A stretch of DNA of 45,320 nt from Legionella santicrucis (GCF_001468135.1 NZ_LNYU01000048.1:10961-56280), one strand, 5' to 3'; counted from the first letter of the stretch, positions 8,536 through 20,668 are shown. Translations and numbers: made by a program. The notes: generated by a model from the sequence alone, not told the origin.

Positions 8536-9849
8536 TTATACAGTGTAACCTTCCTCTCGCATTTTCGCTAATTTATAACGTAAAGTTCGCTCGCTTACTC
8601 CTAATAAAGCAGCTACCTTTTGTCTATTACCTTCATTTTCTAATAATGTTTTCTCGATCAATTCAAATTCATGGACTTGCAAATTTTTACTGTATGCTGT
8701 TGAGCTTGTATCTGGAACCAAAGGGGCGGTTAAGGATAATTGTAAATGTTCTGCTTCGATAATACCTTGTGTTTGTAATACTAATGCTCTTTGAATCACA
8801 TTATCAAGCTCTCGTGCATTTCCTGGCCACGGATAAGCTAACATCAACTTTTGCGCAGCTGGGCTAATTACAGGAACTACAGGCTGCTTATGTTGGCAAT
8901 GTTTACGAGTTAAATAATTGGCTAAAGGAATAATATCATTTTTTCTTTCTCGCAGCGGATGCCATTGTAAGGGAAAAACATTCAAACGATAGAACAGATC
9001 TTCTCTAAAGCGTCCAGCTTTCACTTCGTCCTTAAGTAGTCTGTTTGTTGTAGCCAAAATACGTACATCAAGATCTATTGTTTTATTAGCACCAATACGC
9101 TCTACTTCTTTCTCTTGTAAAACACGAAGCAATTTAGCTTGTAAACTTAAAGGCATTTCACTCACTTCATCCAGAAGCAAAGTTCCACCTTGTGCTTGCT
9201 CAAATTTTCCTGGAGTAGACTTATACGCCCCAGTAAATGAGCCTTTTTCATAACCAAATAAGGTTGCTTCAAGCATTTGTTCAGGAATTGCAGCGCAATT
9301 AATTGCAATAAAGGGTTGTTTTTTTCGCGGTGAATGATCATGAATAAAATGTGCTAACACTTCTTTCCCTGTTCCACTTTCACCACTAATCATTACTCCC
9401 ACATCAGATTGAGCGACTTTTAATGCCATAGACAATAAAGCTTGGCTTTTAGGATCTTGGGCTATAGGTTCTCCAGTATTTTCATCAAATTCAACTTTAA
9501 TGTATTGATTGATTTTTTCAGTTAATACCTGAGCACTAAAAGGTTTTTGTAAATAATCCACTGCGCCATGATGAATAGCCGTCACTGCATCTTGAACGGA
9601 ACCATAAGCGGTCATTAAAATAACAGGCAACCCTGGTCTTTTTTTTTGGATTTCCGATAATAGCTGATTTCCATCCATCTCATCCATGCGAATATCGGAT
9701 AAAACTACAGAGGGATTATGGATTTCAAGAAGAACTAAAGCTTCTTTGCCATTTTTAGCTGTAATATAAGTATGGCCAGAAATAGTCATTGTTTCAGCCA
9801 GAGCTTCCCTTAATACCGGATCATCTTCAACGATTAAAACATGACTCAT
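8536..9849 (-). CDS. fleR: Sigma-54-dependent response regulator, FleR type
   Basis: 437-residue NtrC-family activator with three parts. The receiver domain (1-120) has acidic D9/D10, phospho-acceptor D52 in VVLSDIRM, Thr in LMTAYG and Lys in LQKPF. The sigma-54 AAA+ domain (about 140-365) has Walker A GESGTGKEVL, the sigma-54 contact loop at 203-208, and LLLDEVSEMP. A Fis-type helix-turn-helix (NRQKVAALLGVSERTLRYKL) is C-terminal. The contact loop reads GSFTGA rather than the usual GAFTGA. The gene follows fleS by 30 bases, with AAGGAAATCCT before ATG. By homology to Legionella and Pseudomonas FleSR it should activate flagellar genes with RpoN; direct targets cannot be read from this window. 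Confidence 0.9.
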   Translation of the reverse strand: MSHVLIVEDDPVLREALAETMTISGHTYITAKNGKEALVLLEIHNPSVVLSDIRMDEMDGNQLLSEIQKKRPGLPVILMTAYGSVQDAVTAIHHGAVDYLQKPFSAQVLTEKINQYIKVEFDENTGEPIAQDPKSQALLSMALKVAQSDVGVMISGESGTGKEVLAHFIHDHSPRKKQPFIAINCAAIPEQMLEATLFGYEKGSFTGAYKSTPGKFEQAQGGTLLLDEVSEMPLSLQAKLLRVLQEKEVERIGANKTIDLDVRILATTNRLLKDEVKAGRFREDLFYRLNVFPLQWHPLRERKNDIIPLANYLTRKHCQHKQPVVPVISPAAQKLMLAYPWPGNARELDNVIQRALVLQTQGIIEAEHLQLSLTAPLVPDTSSTAYSKNLQVHEFELIEKTLLENEGNRQKVAALLGVSERTLRYKLAKMREEGYTV

Positions 9850-9879
9850 AGGATTTCCTTTTCTAAAAGTTAGTACCCC

Positions 9880-10881
9880 CTAGGGCAAAAACAAATTCAC
9901 TTGAGTGCCGATTCCCTCTGTAGACTCCAAATTTACTCGACCTCCATGCGCTTTTACTACTGCATATACCACTGCTAAACCCAGACCGTTACCTTGAGCC
10001 TTTGTAGTATAAAAAGGTGAAAAAGCCTGATTTTTCACCTCTTCTGTCATTCCTTTTCCATTATCTTCTACTGTTATTTGTATACCTGAATTGTCAGTAG
10101 ATGCAAGTGTTAAATTAATTTCTGTTGCTTCTGATTGTAATGAATTAATCACTAAGTTTAAAACTGCACCAAGGAGTGACTCTCCATGGATTAATGCCTC
10201 ACGTGTAATAAGCTGGTTATTCACATTTAACGTTACCCCACGGGCCAAAACATACGGTTGAGCTCGTTGTACCAGTAAAGAACACCAGTAAGTTACATCC
10301 ATGCGTGTTGGTTCGATTGTAGTACCACGTGCAAATAATAATAAATCCTGAATTTGTTGCTCAATACTACTATGACATTCTTGCAATCTAAGAATCCAAT
10401 TTTGAGTGCGGGAATCCAAATCAAGAAGATTATTCAAATGTTCCGTATACAACATAGCTGAAGCTAGAGGAGTTCTGATTTGATGAGCCAGCTGGGCGGT
10501 CATTGTGCCAATAGAAACTAAACGCTTTTCATTTTCTTTAGCTTTCTCATAATCTCGTGTTGCCGTAATATCTGTTAAGCTCACTAAAATACCTGGCAAA
10601 CTATCTAAAGTAGCAACCGCTACATGAACACGCCTTCCATCCGCTAGAGAAACCTCATGCCCATCATCAACACGCGGAACAAACGCCCGCAAAATCACAT
10701 CTAACCATAAAGAACCGAGTAATCCATAACCTAACATCGCTTCGGCAGGTGGGTTTAACCAAACAATACGCCCTTGAGAATTAATAATCACTAAAGCCGT
10801 AGGCAAACTGGATAGAATATCCCACTCAGAAAGAGGTATCTGGGGTTTTACAGCACAAGTTTGGTAATTAGAATAATGCAT
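9880..10881 (-). CDS. fleS: Sensor histidine kinase, FleS type
   Basis: 333-residue cytosolic histidine kinase without membrane segments. A PAS domain covers about residues 18-108 (TALVIINSQGRIVWLNPPAEAMLGYG). The dimerisation/phospho-acceptor helix has H133 in AQLAHQIRTPLASAM. The HATPase domain follows, with the N-box VLNLVINSLQ and G-boxes VEDNGKGM and GNGLGLAVVYAVV. The short, soluble PAS-HisKA-HATPase layout and the adjacent sigma-54 regulator match FleS of the FleS/FleR flagellar system. The stimulus is unknown; a PAS-sensed intracellular cue is likely. The gene is first of the fleSR pair, and 105 AT-rich bases separate it from the kinase-like gene upstream, so it probably has its own promoter. 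Confidence 0.88.
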   Translation of the reverse strand: MHYSNYQTCAVKPQIPLSEWDILSSLPTALVIINSQGRIVWLNPPAEAMLGYGLLGSLWLDVILRAFVPRVDDGHEVSLADGRRVHVAVATLDSLPGILVSLTDITATRDYEKAKENEKRLVSIGTMTAQLAHQIRTPLASAMLYTEHLNNLLDLDSRTQNWILRLQECHSSIEQQIQDLLLFARGTTIEPTRMDVTYWCSLLVQRAQPYVLARGVTLNVNNQLITREALIHGESLLGAVLNLVINSLQSEATEINLTLASTDNSGIQITVEDNGKGMTEEVKNQAFSPFYTTKAQGNGLGLAVVYAVVKAHGGRVNLESTEGIGTQVNLFLP

Positions 10882-10986
10882 GATGAAATTATTATAATTA
10901 ATATACTGACTCTAACAAATTTAGATTCAAATGAGAATATCTAAAAATTATGTAATTACAATCTATTAATGCTTAAGTATTTTGAA

Positions 10987-13278
10987 CTAAAGTCTCTTAC
11001 CTCGATTCTCTTTTTCAAGAGTTTCTTGAGCAACAGCTTCCTTCATTGAGACTAATCCATTTTTAATCTTATTACCTCGTTGAATTGTAGTGGCTATATC
11101 GTCAACTTTTAGAGGAATAATAGTAACATGTTGGTCGTATACTGACCTTTCTAAAGAAGTTTCATCGTTCTTAAGTGAACACTTTACTCCCTTTATATCC
11201 TGATCTATTTCTTTGTCATCAATATCATGGATTATTACATCACATTCTTTATTTGTATCTGTATCATGAATTATCACATCGCATATATCATCAAGAAAAC
11301 CCTGTGAACTACTTTTTGCTGATTTACTCAAGTGGCGGCGCTTAGATTCCTCATCATCTTTTGCGGCTTGTTCCTCATCACTTTGTTTTAAGACACTGAT
11401 CTTTTGGAATAAAGCCTTTTTGTTTGCATCAAGTCCCGGAAAAATTTCATTACCTGCTAGTCGGTTTAAAAGAAAACATGTCTGTGTTATTTTAGTCATC
11501 TTAGGCAAGTTATCTTTTATGTCCTCAATAGTACTAATCCTGGGTACCCTGAAAAATCCAAAAGAAATTTTATGAAAGAACCATCTAAAATTATTGGCTA
11601 TTTCTAAATCTTTTTTTAATAATGCATCATCCACAGTATGTAAATATTGATTCATATGAACAAGGGCTTTGTCTCTGAATAATGCCTCTGGATTAAGTCT
11701 CGGATCTTGAAGTAGTTTTTCTAAATGAGCTGGCTCCATTTGCTCTAATTTTTTTTCTAATTTCTCATCTAGACTATCTGCAGTTAAAATGGCTCTAATT
11801 AATTCGATATCTTCATAAGAGCTTAATCTAGATGCGGGAGATAATTTTTCCAACTCTTGTATCAATGCATCAGGAAAGAATGTTACCTTTCCTAATAATC
11901 TCTGGAAGTGTTCGATAGATAGTCGGTCTTTTGAATTTTCTCGAGTTAATTCTTGAACAAGCAATGACAGATTCGTGACCTCATTTGTTGCTGGCTGGGG
12001 CGTAACAAATTTACTTAATAATTGCCATTTAACAAATTTTTTCTCAAAGTCATCTTCACTCTGCGCGTTATAAGGAATAAGATTACTTTTAAGCATAAAT
12101 TCTTTTAAAGCCGTACCTACTTGAAAAGACATGTAGGAAGGCATATCTAGTTTTGTAGTAAATGCTTTAAAATTGAGACCGATACTACCTGATCTAAGAC
12201 ACCGCTGATATTCTGGCGCTCCATAAGCCGGGGAACTAAAAATTTCATTTACTTTTGGATCTTTTTTATCAGTGATCGTTTTTCTATCACTAACAATAAG
12301 TCGCTTACCATCAGTTAAGAAATTAGATAATTTAATATCAGGATGATAATGCCCTGAGTCCATTAGTTTAGTGCAAAAATCACTGATTTGAGTCACAAAG
12401 TTTAATGTTTGTTCATAAATCTCTTTTGGATCTCGGCCTTTCAGCTTTTGGGCATAACGAGCTAAATCTCCTTTTGATGCAAATTCACTAATCACAACAG
12501 GTTGATACGTTATTTCGTCATCATCACTCAAAAAGGGAACCATAATCGTTATATAATCTTCAGAGAAATATTCGCTAACTTGGTGGGTTTGTAGTTGTTG
12601 TTCTTTCCCAAAAGTATGTCGATCTTCTACTCGGATTATAGTGTTTATTGGCTCACCTTCAATAATAAAAGTAAAGTTTTTATTATTGCCTTCTGGATTG
12701 CCAAAAACTTTGGTTTGATATTCATCGAATTCTTCATGAACAAATCCCTGTATTGCATCAACTTTTGCATAAGCGAGTGATAAATAGTACACATGCCTTT
12801 GAATTTTTTCTTGTAATTGCTGATTCTGTTGATAGTAAGCTTTTATAATTTGATTATACTGAATATATTGCGCAATATTTTCCGAAGTTGGATCATTCGT
12901 AAATAATTTATCGCGTTCTTGCATTGCTTTATAGAAGTTTGTTTGCACTGTTTCTTGTAGAGGACTCAATGGAGGGGAAACATGAGAGACAGCATTGGCA
13001 AACTCAATACTCTGTAATAGTTGTGATGAATCACGATGTATTTCATATTTTTGTAAATGACTCTCTAATCCATTTTTATCGGGTTGATTTCTCCACTGAA
13101 TTATTTCATTGATTGTACTGTATTGAGCTAAGCAATTGATTTTTTGTAAATAAAATAACCTTTTTAATTCAGCACTTTCTTCTTCATTAGAAATTTCATT
13201 ATATTTTGAAACTAAATCTATCAGTTTTTTGAGGTCTTTTGAGGAATTGGAACTTGGGAAACCTAAATGCCTGGACAT
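10987..13278 (-). CDS. Eukaryotic-like protein kinase domain protein, candidate Dot/Icm effector
   Basis: 763-residue soluble protein with a kinase core at about residues 195-465 and helical flanks. Visible kinase features in order: hinge-like VVISEFASKGDL (261-272); catalytic loop YHPDIKLSNF with H312, D314, K316 and N319; metal-binding D331 followed by RK instead of FG; SSPAYGAPEY with the APE triplet at 354-356; and a late Arg in SKDRLSIEHF. The strand-3 Lys is not obvious; IIRVED puts R216 there. The C-terminal third is charged, with a duplicated CDVIIHD motif. There is no signal peptide, consistent with type IV rather than Sec export. Eukaryotic-like kinases in Legionella (the LegK proteins) are Dot/Icm effectors, so host phosphorylation is a reasonable inference. 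I cannot assign it to a named LegK. Confidence 0.75.
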   Translation of the reverse strand: MSRHLGFPSSNSSKDLKKLIDLVSKYNEISNEEESAELKRLFYLQKINCLAQYSTINEIIQWRNQPDKNGLESHLQKYEIHRDSSQLLQSIEFANAVSHVSPPLSPLQETVQTNFYKAMQERDKLFTNDPTSENIAQYIQYNQIIKAYYQQNQQLQEKIQRHVYYLSLAYAKVDAIQGFVHEEFDEYQTKVFGNPEGNNKNFTFIIEGEPINTIIRVEDRHTFGKEQQLQTHQVSEYFSEDYITIMVPFLSDDDEITYQPVVISEFASKGDLARYAQKLKGRDPKEIYEQTLNFVTQISDFCTKLMDSGHYHPDIKLSNFLTDGKRLIVSDRKTITDKKDPKVNEIFSSPAYGAPEYQRCLRSGSIGLNFKAFTTKLDMPSYMSFQVGTALKEFMLKSNLIPYNAQSEDDFEKKFVKWQLLSKFVTPQPATNEVTNLSLLVQELTRENSKDRLSIEHFQRLLGKVTFFPDALIQELEKLSPASRLSSYEDIELIRAILTADSLDEKLEKKLEQMEPAHLEKLLQDPRLNPEALFRDKALVHMNQYLHTVDDALLKKDLEIANNFRWFFHKISFGFFRVPRISTIEDIKDNLPKMTKITQTCFLLNRLAGNEIFPGLDANKKALFQKISVLKQSDEEQAAKDDEESKRRHLSKSAKSSSQGFLDDICDVIIHDTDTNKECDVIIHDIDDKEIDQDIKGVKCSLKNDETSLERSVYDQHVTIIPLKVDDIATTIQRGNKIKNGLVSMKEAVAQETLEKENRGKRL

Positions 13279-13406
13279 GGAACAAACCTTAATGAATGAT
13301 TATTTTCATTGTCATCAAAATCATACCGAGAATATAGTTTAAATATTGATCAACATTGAAAGTTTACTGCTATTTCTAAAGCGATACTGCTGTCATATAA
13401 TTTATA

Positions 13407-14702
13407 TTAATTATTTTTTTTATCTAATGATCTTAAAAAAGCAAGTTTCTCGGCAATTTTTATTTCCAAACCACGCTCTACTGGTTTATACCATCCGGGT
13501 TCTCGTACCCCTTCGGGCAAATAATGTTCTCCAGCAGCATAAGCGTGAGGTTCATCATGCGCATAACGATACTCTTTGCCATAGCCTAATTTTTTTAACA
13601 ACCGAGTCGGTGCGTTACGCAAATGGATAGGTACTTCTCGAGATTTATCCTGTTTTACAAAATCCATTGCTTGGTTAAAAGCCATATAAGCTGCATTACT
13701 TTTCGCAGCTATAGACAAATAAATAACAGCTTCTCCCAATGCAAGCTCTCCTTCAGGAGAACCAAGACGCTCGTATGTTGTTGCAGCATCATTTGCAATT
13801 TGCATTGCCCGTGGATCAGCTAAGCCAATATCTTCCCACGCCATTCTTAAAATACGCCGAGCTAAATAACGAGGATCTACTCCTCCATCTAACATGCGAC
13901 ATAGCCAATAAAGTGCGGCATCAGGATGAGAACCACGCACAGATTTATGTAATGCAGAAATTTGGTCGTAAAAGTTTTCTCCGCCTTTATCAAAACGTCG
14001 CGTATTTTCAGCTAAAGAGTTTATGACAAATTCTTTGGTCACATGTTCAGTATTCATTGCAGTACATGCAGTTTGTAATTGTTCCAGAGTATTTAATAAT
14101 CGTCTGCCATCCCCATCAGCAAACCCGATGATCATTTCTATAGCCTCTTCATCAAATTGGAGATGGGATAAAACTGCTTGATGCGCTTTTTGGAATAATT
14201 GCCGTAGTTCGCCATCAGTTAATGGTTTTAAGACGTATACCTGGGCTCGTGAAAGTAAAGCAGAATTTACTTCGAAAGAAGGGTTTTCCGTTGTAGCTCC
14301 TATAAAAGTAACCAAGCCTGATTCTGTATAAGGCAATAATGCATCTTGTTGTGCTTTATTAAAACGATGAATTTCATCAATAAACAATAAGGTATGTTTA
14401 CCATGAATCAAGTTTTCTTGTGCTTTTTCAATCGCAGCACGAATGTCCTTCACTCCCGAAAAAACTGCAGATAATGCTATCCATTCACAATCAAAAGTTT
14501 CTGCAGCAACACGTGCAATTGTTGTTTTGCCAACTCCAGGTGGGCCCCATAAAATCATGGAATGAAGTTTTTTTCCTGCAAAGCTTAATTTTAAAGATTT
14601 GCCCTCGCCTAATAAATGGCTTTGTCCAATCACCTCACTGAGACTCTTGGGCCTTAAAAGTTCTGCCAATGGTGGCTTAGGTTTTTCCTGAAACAAACTC
14701 AT
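13407..14702 (-). CDS. rarA: Replication-associated recombination protein RarA (MgsA)
   Basis: 431-residue AAA+ ATPase of the RarA/MgsA/WRNIP1 family, which acts at stalled replication forks with SSB and RecA. The N-terminus has RPKSLSEVIGQSHLLGEGK, then Walker A GPPGVGKTT (about 52-60), Walker B LLFIDEIHRF and sensor-1 FIGATTENPSFEV. The family-specific C-terminal tetramerisation region carries SVRGSHPDAALYWL and ILRMAWEDIGLADP. Length is as usual. The ATG overlaps the TGA stop of lolA by four bases (ATGA), so translation is coupled. The ftsK-lolA-rarA order is conserved in many Gammaproteobacteria. Confidence 0.96.
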   Translation of the reverse strand: MSLFQEKPKPPLAELLRPKSLSEVIGQSHLLGEGKSLKLSFAGKKLHSMILWGPPGVGKTTIARVAAETFDCEWIALSAVFSGVKDIRAAIEKAQENLIHGKHTLLFIDEIHRFNKAQQDALLPYTESGLVTFIGATTENPSFEVNSALLSRAQVYVLKPLTDGELRQLFQKAHQAVLSHLQFDEEAIEMIIGFADGDGRRLLNTLEQLQTACTAMNTEHVTKEFVINSLAENTRRFDKGGENFYDQISALHKSVRGSHPDAALYWLCRMLDGGVDPRYLARRILRMAWEDIGLADPRAMQIANDAATTYERLGSPEGELALGEAVIYLSIAAKSNAAYMAFNQAMDFVKQDKSREVPIHLRNAPTRLLKKLGYGKEYRYAHDEPHAYAAGEHYLPEGVREPGWYKPVERGLEIKIAEKLAFLRSLDKKNN

Positions 14703-15307
14703 TGTTGAACCACATCCACTCCTTTAGGCGTTTTGAATTGAAACATGTTGGAGGTCAATTTAGGGTTTAATTTGATTTGAGATAATTGAACAGTAGTCAC
14801 TTGCCCTAATTGATCATAAAGCTCTAACCCAGTTAAGAGTTCTTTTCTAAAGATCAATTTAATTCGTTGAAAACCCGCTTTAGGTGATTTTGATTTTAAA
14901 TCAAAAACCAATTCATCGCCCATTCCATTTTGAGATACATTAAAATCTCGAGTAACTGTATCGTCATAACCACTTAAAAATAAAGCAGCAGTACCGCCCA
15001 AACCCTTGCTTTGCTTTTTAACCGTTACTTGTTCTAAATCTTTATCATAAACCCAAATTCTCTGACCGTCGGCAACCATCAATTGCGCCATAGGTTGTAC
15101 GGTTTGCCAGCGAAATCGTCCTGGCCTTTGTAAAGCCATAGTACCCGACGAGCGAGATACGACTCGATGTTTTGCCTTGACTGATTGCTTAAAATTGGCA
15201 GCCATTGAACGAATTCCGTTGAGTTTGGCCTGCAATAATTCACCTGGTGTTTGACAAAATACCGTGGTAGAGATGCTTAATAGCAACGCAATAAATATTT
15301 TTTTCAT
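14699..15307 (-). CDS. lolA: Outer-membrane lipoprotein carrier protein LolA
   Basis: 202-residue periplasmic chaperone that takes lipoproteins from LolCDE and hands them to LolB at the outer membrane. It has a Sec signal peptide at about residues 1-19 (MKKIFIALLLSISTTVFCQ), then the family pattern: AKLNGIRSMAANFKQSVK, SSGTMALQRPGRFRWQT and DGQRIWVYDKDLEQVTVKK. Length and layout fit LolA. GAGGATTAACT is the ribosome site; it lies at the end of ftsK, whose TAA is only two bases before the ATG. It is flanked by ftsK upstream and rarA downstream (4-base overlap), the classic order. Confidence 0.95.
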   Translation of the reverse strand: MKKIFIALLLSISTTVFCQTPGELLQAKLNGIRSMAANFKQSVKAKHRVVSRSSGTMALQRPGRFRWQTVQPMAQLMVADGQRIWVYDKDLEQVTVKKQSKGLGGTAALFLSGYDDTVTRDFNVSQNGMGDELVFDLKSKSPKAGFQRIKLIFRKELLTGLELYDQLGQVTTVQLSQIKLNPKLTSNMFQFKTPKGVDVVQQ

Positions 15308-15309
15308 AG

Positions 15310-18705
<3,396 letters not shown>

Positions 18706-18720
18706 ATAAAATGCAAAATT

Positions 18721-18758
18721 ATAGCTTGGGTTCTTCCATTATACCCAGGCTATGATTT
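18721..18758 (+). terminator. Intrinsic terminator of trxB
   Basis: ATAGCTTGGGT (18721-18731) pairs with ACCCAGGCTAT (18743-18753) with one G-T wobble; the loop is 11 bases and GATTTTC follows. It lies 16 bases after the trxB stop. Confidence 0.75.
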
Positions 18759-18877
18759 TCTTTGATTAGCAGTTGATAAAGTATTTTAATCTCATATCTG
18801 ACTCCAAATTTCTTCTAGCCTAAGATCGTGTCCCTAAAAAATGCTAATAATGTTCTCTTCTTTCTCTAATACTTGCT

Positions 18878-18883
18878 TATAAT
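18878..18883 (+). promoter_or_regulatory. Probable -10 element of the aat promoter
   Basis: A perfect TATAAT with a nearby upstream TG (TTGCTTATAAT). No good -35 is seen. Transcription from here would begin about 18890. That is downstream of the earlier in-frame ATG at 18873 and so supports the TTG start of aat at 18930. Confidence 0.45.
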
Positions 18884-18929
18884 CACTGTAAGATGCAATT
18901 TTATAGAACTCAAAGTTCAGGAGATTAAG

Positions 18930-19601
18930 TTGAGTTATAATGAACGATACTCTTTCCCCAATCCAGAAACTAGTGATGATCATGGTTTATTGATGGTCGG
19001 TGGAGATCTGGCTCCTCAACGTATACTTCAGGCTTATAAGCAAGGAATTTTTCCATGGTATGAACCTGGCATGCCTGTGCTTTGGTGGTCACCAAATCCT
19101 AGACTAATCTTGGTTCCCAGTGAATTTAACTTATCCCGAAGTTTAAAAAAATCTCTAAAAAAGGATTTTAGTTGCACCATCGATACCGCATTTAAACAAG
19201 TAATTACTGCCTGTGCTACTTGTTCTGATCGGTTTAATAACACTTGGATTACGGAAGAAATGATAGAAGCATACACCACTTTACATCTTTTAGGCTTCGC
19301 TCATTCATTCGAAATATGGTATGAAAACAATCTTGTTGGCGGTCTTTATGGAATTAATCTAGGACAGGCATTTTTTGGCGAATCCATGTTTCATAAAATA
19401 ACGGATGCGTCTAAAATTGCCCTTTATTATTTATGCAAAACGTTAATAAAGTGGAATTTCGATTTTATTGATTGTCAAATACCTACAAATCATTTACAAA
19501 GTCTAGGTGCTAAGATAATTGATCGCAAAGAGTTTCTTTGTTTATTAGGCAAGACATTAATTAACCCTACAAAACAGGGCCTATGGCATTTCTCTTTTTG
19601 A
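18930..19601 (+). CDS. aat: Leucyl/phenylalanyl-tRNA--protein transferase
   Basis: 223-residue cytoplasmic enzyme that adds Leu or Phe to proteins with N-terminal Arg or Lys, marking them for ClpAP through the N-end rule. Characteristic motifs: FPNPETSDDHGLLMVGGDL, LQAYKQGIFPWY, LWWSPNPRLIL, and GLYGINLGQAFFGESMFH, with CQIPTNHLQSLGA near the end. A longer frame begins with ATG at 18873. The TTG at 18930 is preceded by AGGAGATTAAG, gives the family length, and lies after the likely transcription start, so I prefer it. In E. coli aat is next to infA; here a small SH2-like gene separates them. Confidence 0.93.
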   Translation: MSYNERYSFPNPETSDDHGLLMVGGDLAPQRILQAYKQGIFPWYEPGMPVLWWSPNPRLILVPSEFNLSRSLKKSLKKDFSCTIDTAFKQVITACATCSDRFNNTWITEEMIEAYTTLHLLGFAHSFEIWYENNLVGGLYGINLGQAFFGESMFHKITDASKIALYYLCKTLIKWNFDFIDCQIPTNHLQSLGAKIIDRKEFLCLLGKTLINPTKQGLWHFSF

Positions 19602-19630
19602 CCACTAATATTTTGAATTAGTAGAACTAT

Positions 19631-19663
19631 ACTATTAGAAGGCTGTATAAGGTAGCTAATAGT
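19631..19663 (+). repeat. Inverted repeat between aat and the SH2-domain gene
   Basis: ACTATTAG (19631-19638) and CTAATAGT (19656-19663) are exact reverse complements, 17 bases apart. CCCCTTTTG follows. It could be a weak aat terminator or a binding site upstream of the SH2-like gene. The sequence does not decide between these. Confidence 0.4.
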
Positions 19664-19734
19664 CAACCCCTTTTGCCATAATTTACTGAGTATGGCCTAG
19701 CTTTAATATGAGTTTAATAAAACCGGAGTATTTT

Positions 19735-20238
19735 ATGGAAGCAATACAAAAAAATGAACCAAACTCCAAGATCCCAATTATTTTTGGATTAATCAACAGC
19801 TACCAAATACATAACCTTCTAGAACAGCATAATGCAAAAACAAAAGAATCTAAGGCGGTATTTTTAATAAGAGATAGCTCCTCTTACCCAGGTTTAATCA
19901 CTGTTTCCTATTACTGTCAAGAACAAGATATAGTAAAACATCTTCGCTTTGGACTCACTGAAGAAGGATGGAAAATAGCCCCCAAGCCCCCTCAAGAACC
20001 TCCAAAAACAGATTCAACTGAGATTAAAGAAAAATATACCTTAGATAAAATAAAGTTTGATAAAAAAATGAAAAAATTTATCGATACTGCAAAAAAACTC
20101 TTTGAACAACATGTTAGCGCCGAACCCTTCAAAACATTAATCATAGAATTACAAAAACACGAATTTAACTTAGAAGGACTCATAAAACCCAAACGTTCCC
20201 AAGCCAGTCACGAAAAACATTTCACAGGCTATGTTTAA
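19735..20238 (+). CDS. SH2-domain protein, candidate Legionella effector
   Basis: 167-residue soluble protein whose first half reads as an SH2 fold. IPIIFGLINSYQIHNLLEQ occupies the place of the usual W-Y-H-G-x-I opening and first helix. VFLIRDSSSYPGLITVSYY matches the FLVRES strand, with the phosphotyrosine-binding Arg at residue 46. VKHLRF supplies the later His (69) and strand. Then comes a Pro-rich insertion (PKPPQEPPK) before a helix, FIDTAKKLFEQH, that could be the second SH2 helix. There is no signal peptide. ATG 19735 has CCGGAG six bases upstream; an earlier in-frame ATG at 19708 lacks such a site. SH2 domains bind phosphotyrosine, and Legionella SH2 proteins (such as LeSH and RavO) are described as host-directed. 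Effector status here is inference. Confidence 0.75.
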   Translation: MEAIQKNEPNSKIPIIFGLINSYQIHNLLEQHNAKTKESKAVFLIRDSSSYPGLITVSYYCQEQDIVKHLRFGLTEEGWKIAPKPPQEPPKTDSTEIKEKYTLDKIKFDKKMKKFIDTAKKLFEQHVSAEPFKTLIIELQKHEFNLEGLIKPKRSQASHEKHFTGYV

Positions 20239-20358
20239 TAAAATTTTTACATATAGAAAAAATATTACACAAGCAAATAGATACCAATCATGAAATTTGA
20301 TACGGTTAGATTGCCATTTTATTTATTTTAGTGCAGTATACATGGCTGCAAGTATATG

Positions 20359-20364
20359 TATAAT
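20359..20364 (+). promoter_or_regulatory. Possible -10 element upstream of infA
   Basis: TATAAT 46 bases before the infA ATG, in an AT-rich stretch. No clear -35 box. Called on the hexamer and position only. Confidence 0.35.
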
Positions 20365-20409
20365 TATGCATAATAAACTTTATCAATTTGGTACATCACT
20401 GAGAGACCT

Positions 20410-20631
20410 ATGGCAAAAGAAGATCATATAGAAATGGCTGGTACTGTTATAGACACCCTACCCAACACCATGTTTCGTGTTGAATTAGAAAATGGGCATG
20501 TTATTACTGCTCACATTTCTGGCCGTATGCGTAAAAATTACATAAGAATTTTGACTGGAGATAAAGTCAAGGTTGAGTTAACTCCTTATGACCTAACTAA
20601 GGGCCGTATTATCTTTCGTGATAAAAATTAG
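20410..20631 (+). CDS. infA: Translation initiation factor IF-1
   Basis: 73-residue S1/OB-fold protein that binds the 30S A site with IF-2 and IF-3. The sequence is close to the universal pattern: [64 protein letters not shown]. Length is standard. GAGAGACCT lies before the ATG as the ribosome site. It is expressed separately from the SH2-like gene, with 171 AT-rich bases between them, and it is followed by a strong terminator. Confidence 0.98.
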   Translation: MAKEDHIEMAGTVIDTLPNTMFRVELENGHVITAHISGRMRKNYIRILTGDKVKVELTPYDLTKGRIIFRDKN

Positions 20632-20668
20632 TCCAATTGAGAATTTAGTTTTAACTCCATCCTATCAC

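Noticed and set aside
8304..8762. 152-codon plus-strand frame spanning the yhdP start and fleR end
   Set aside because: Shadow of two real minus-strand genes; no ribosome site and no family resemblance.
18873..18929. Upstream ATG start for aat
   Set aside because: It overlaps the predicted -10 element and lacks a ribosome site; the TTG at 18930 has a good one and fits family length.
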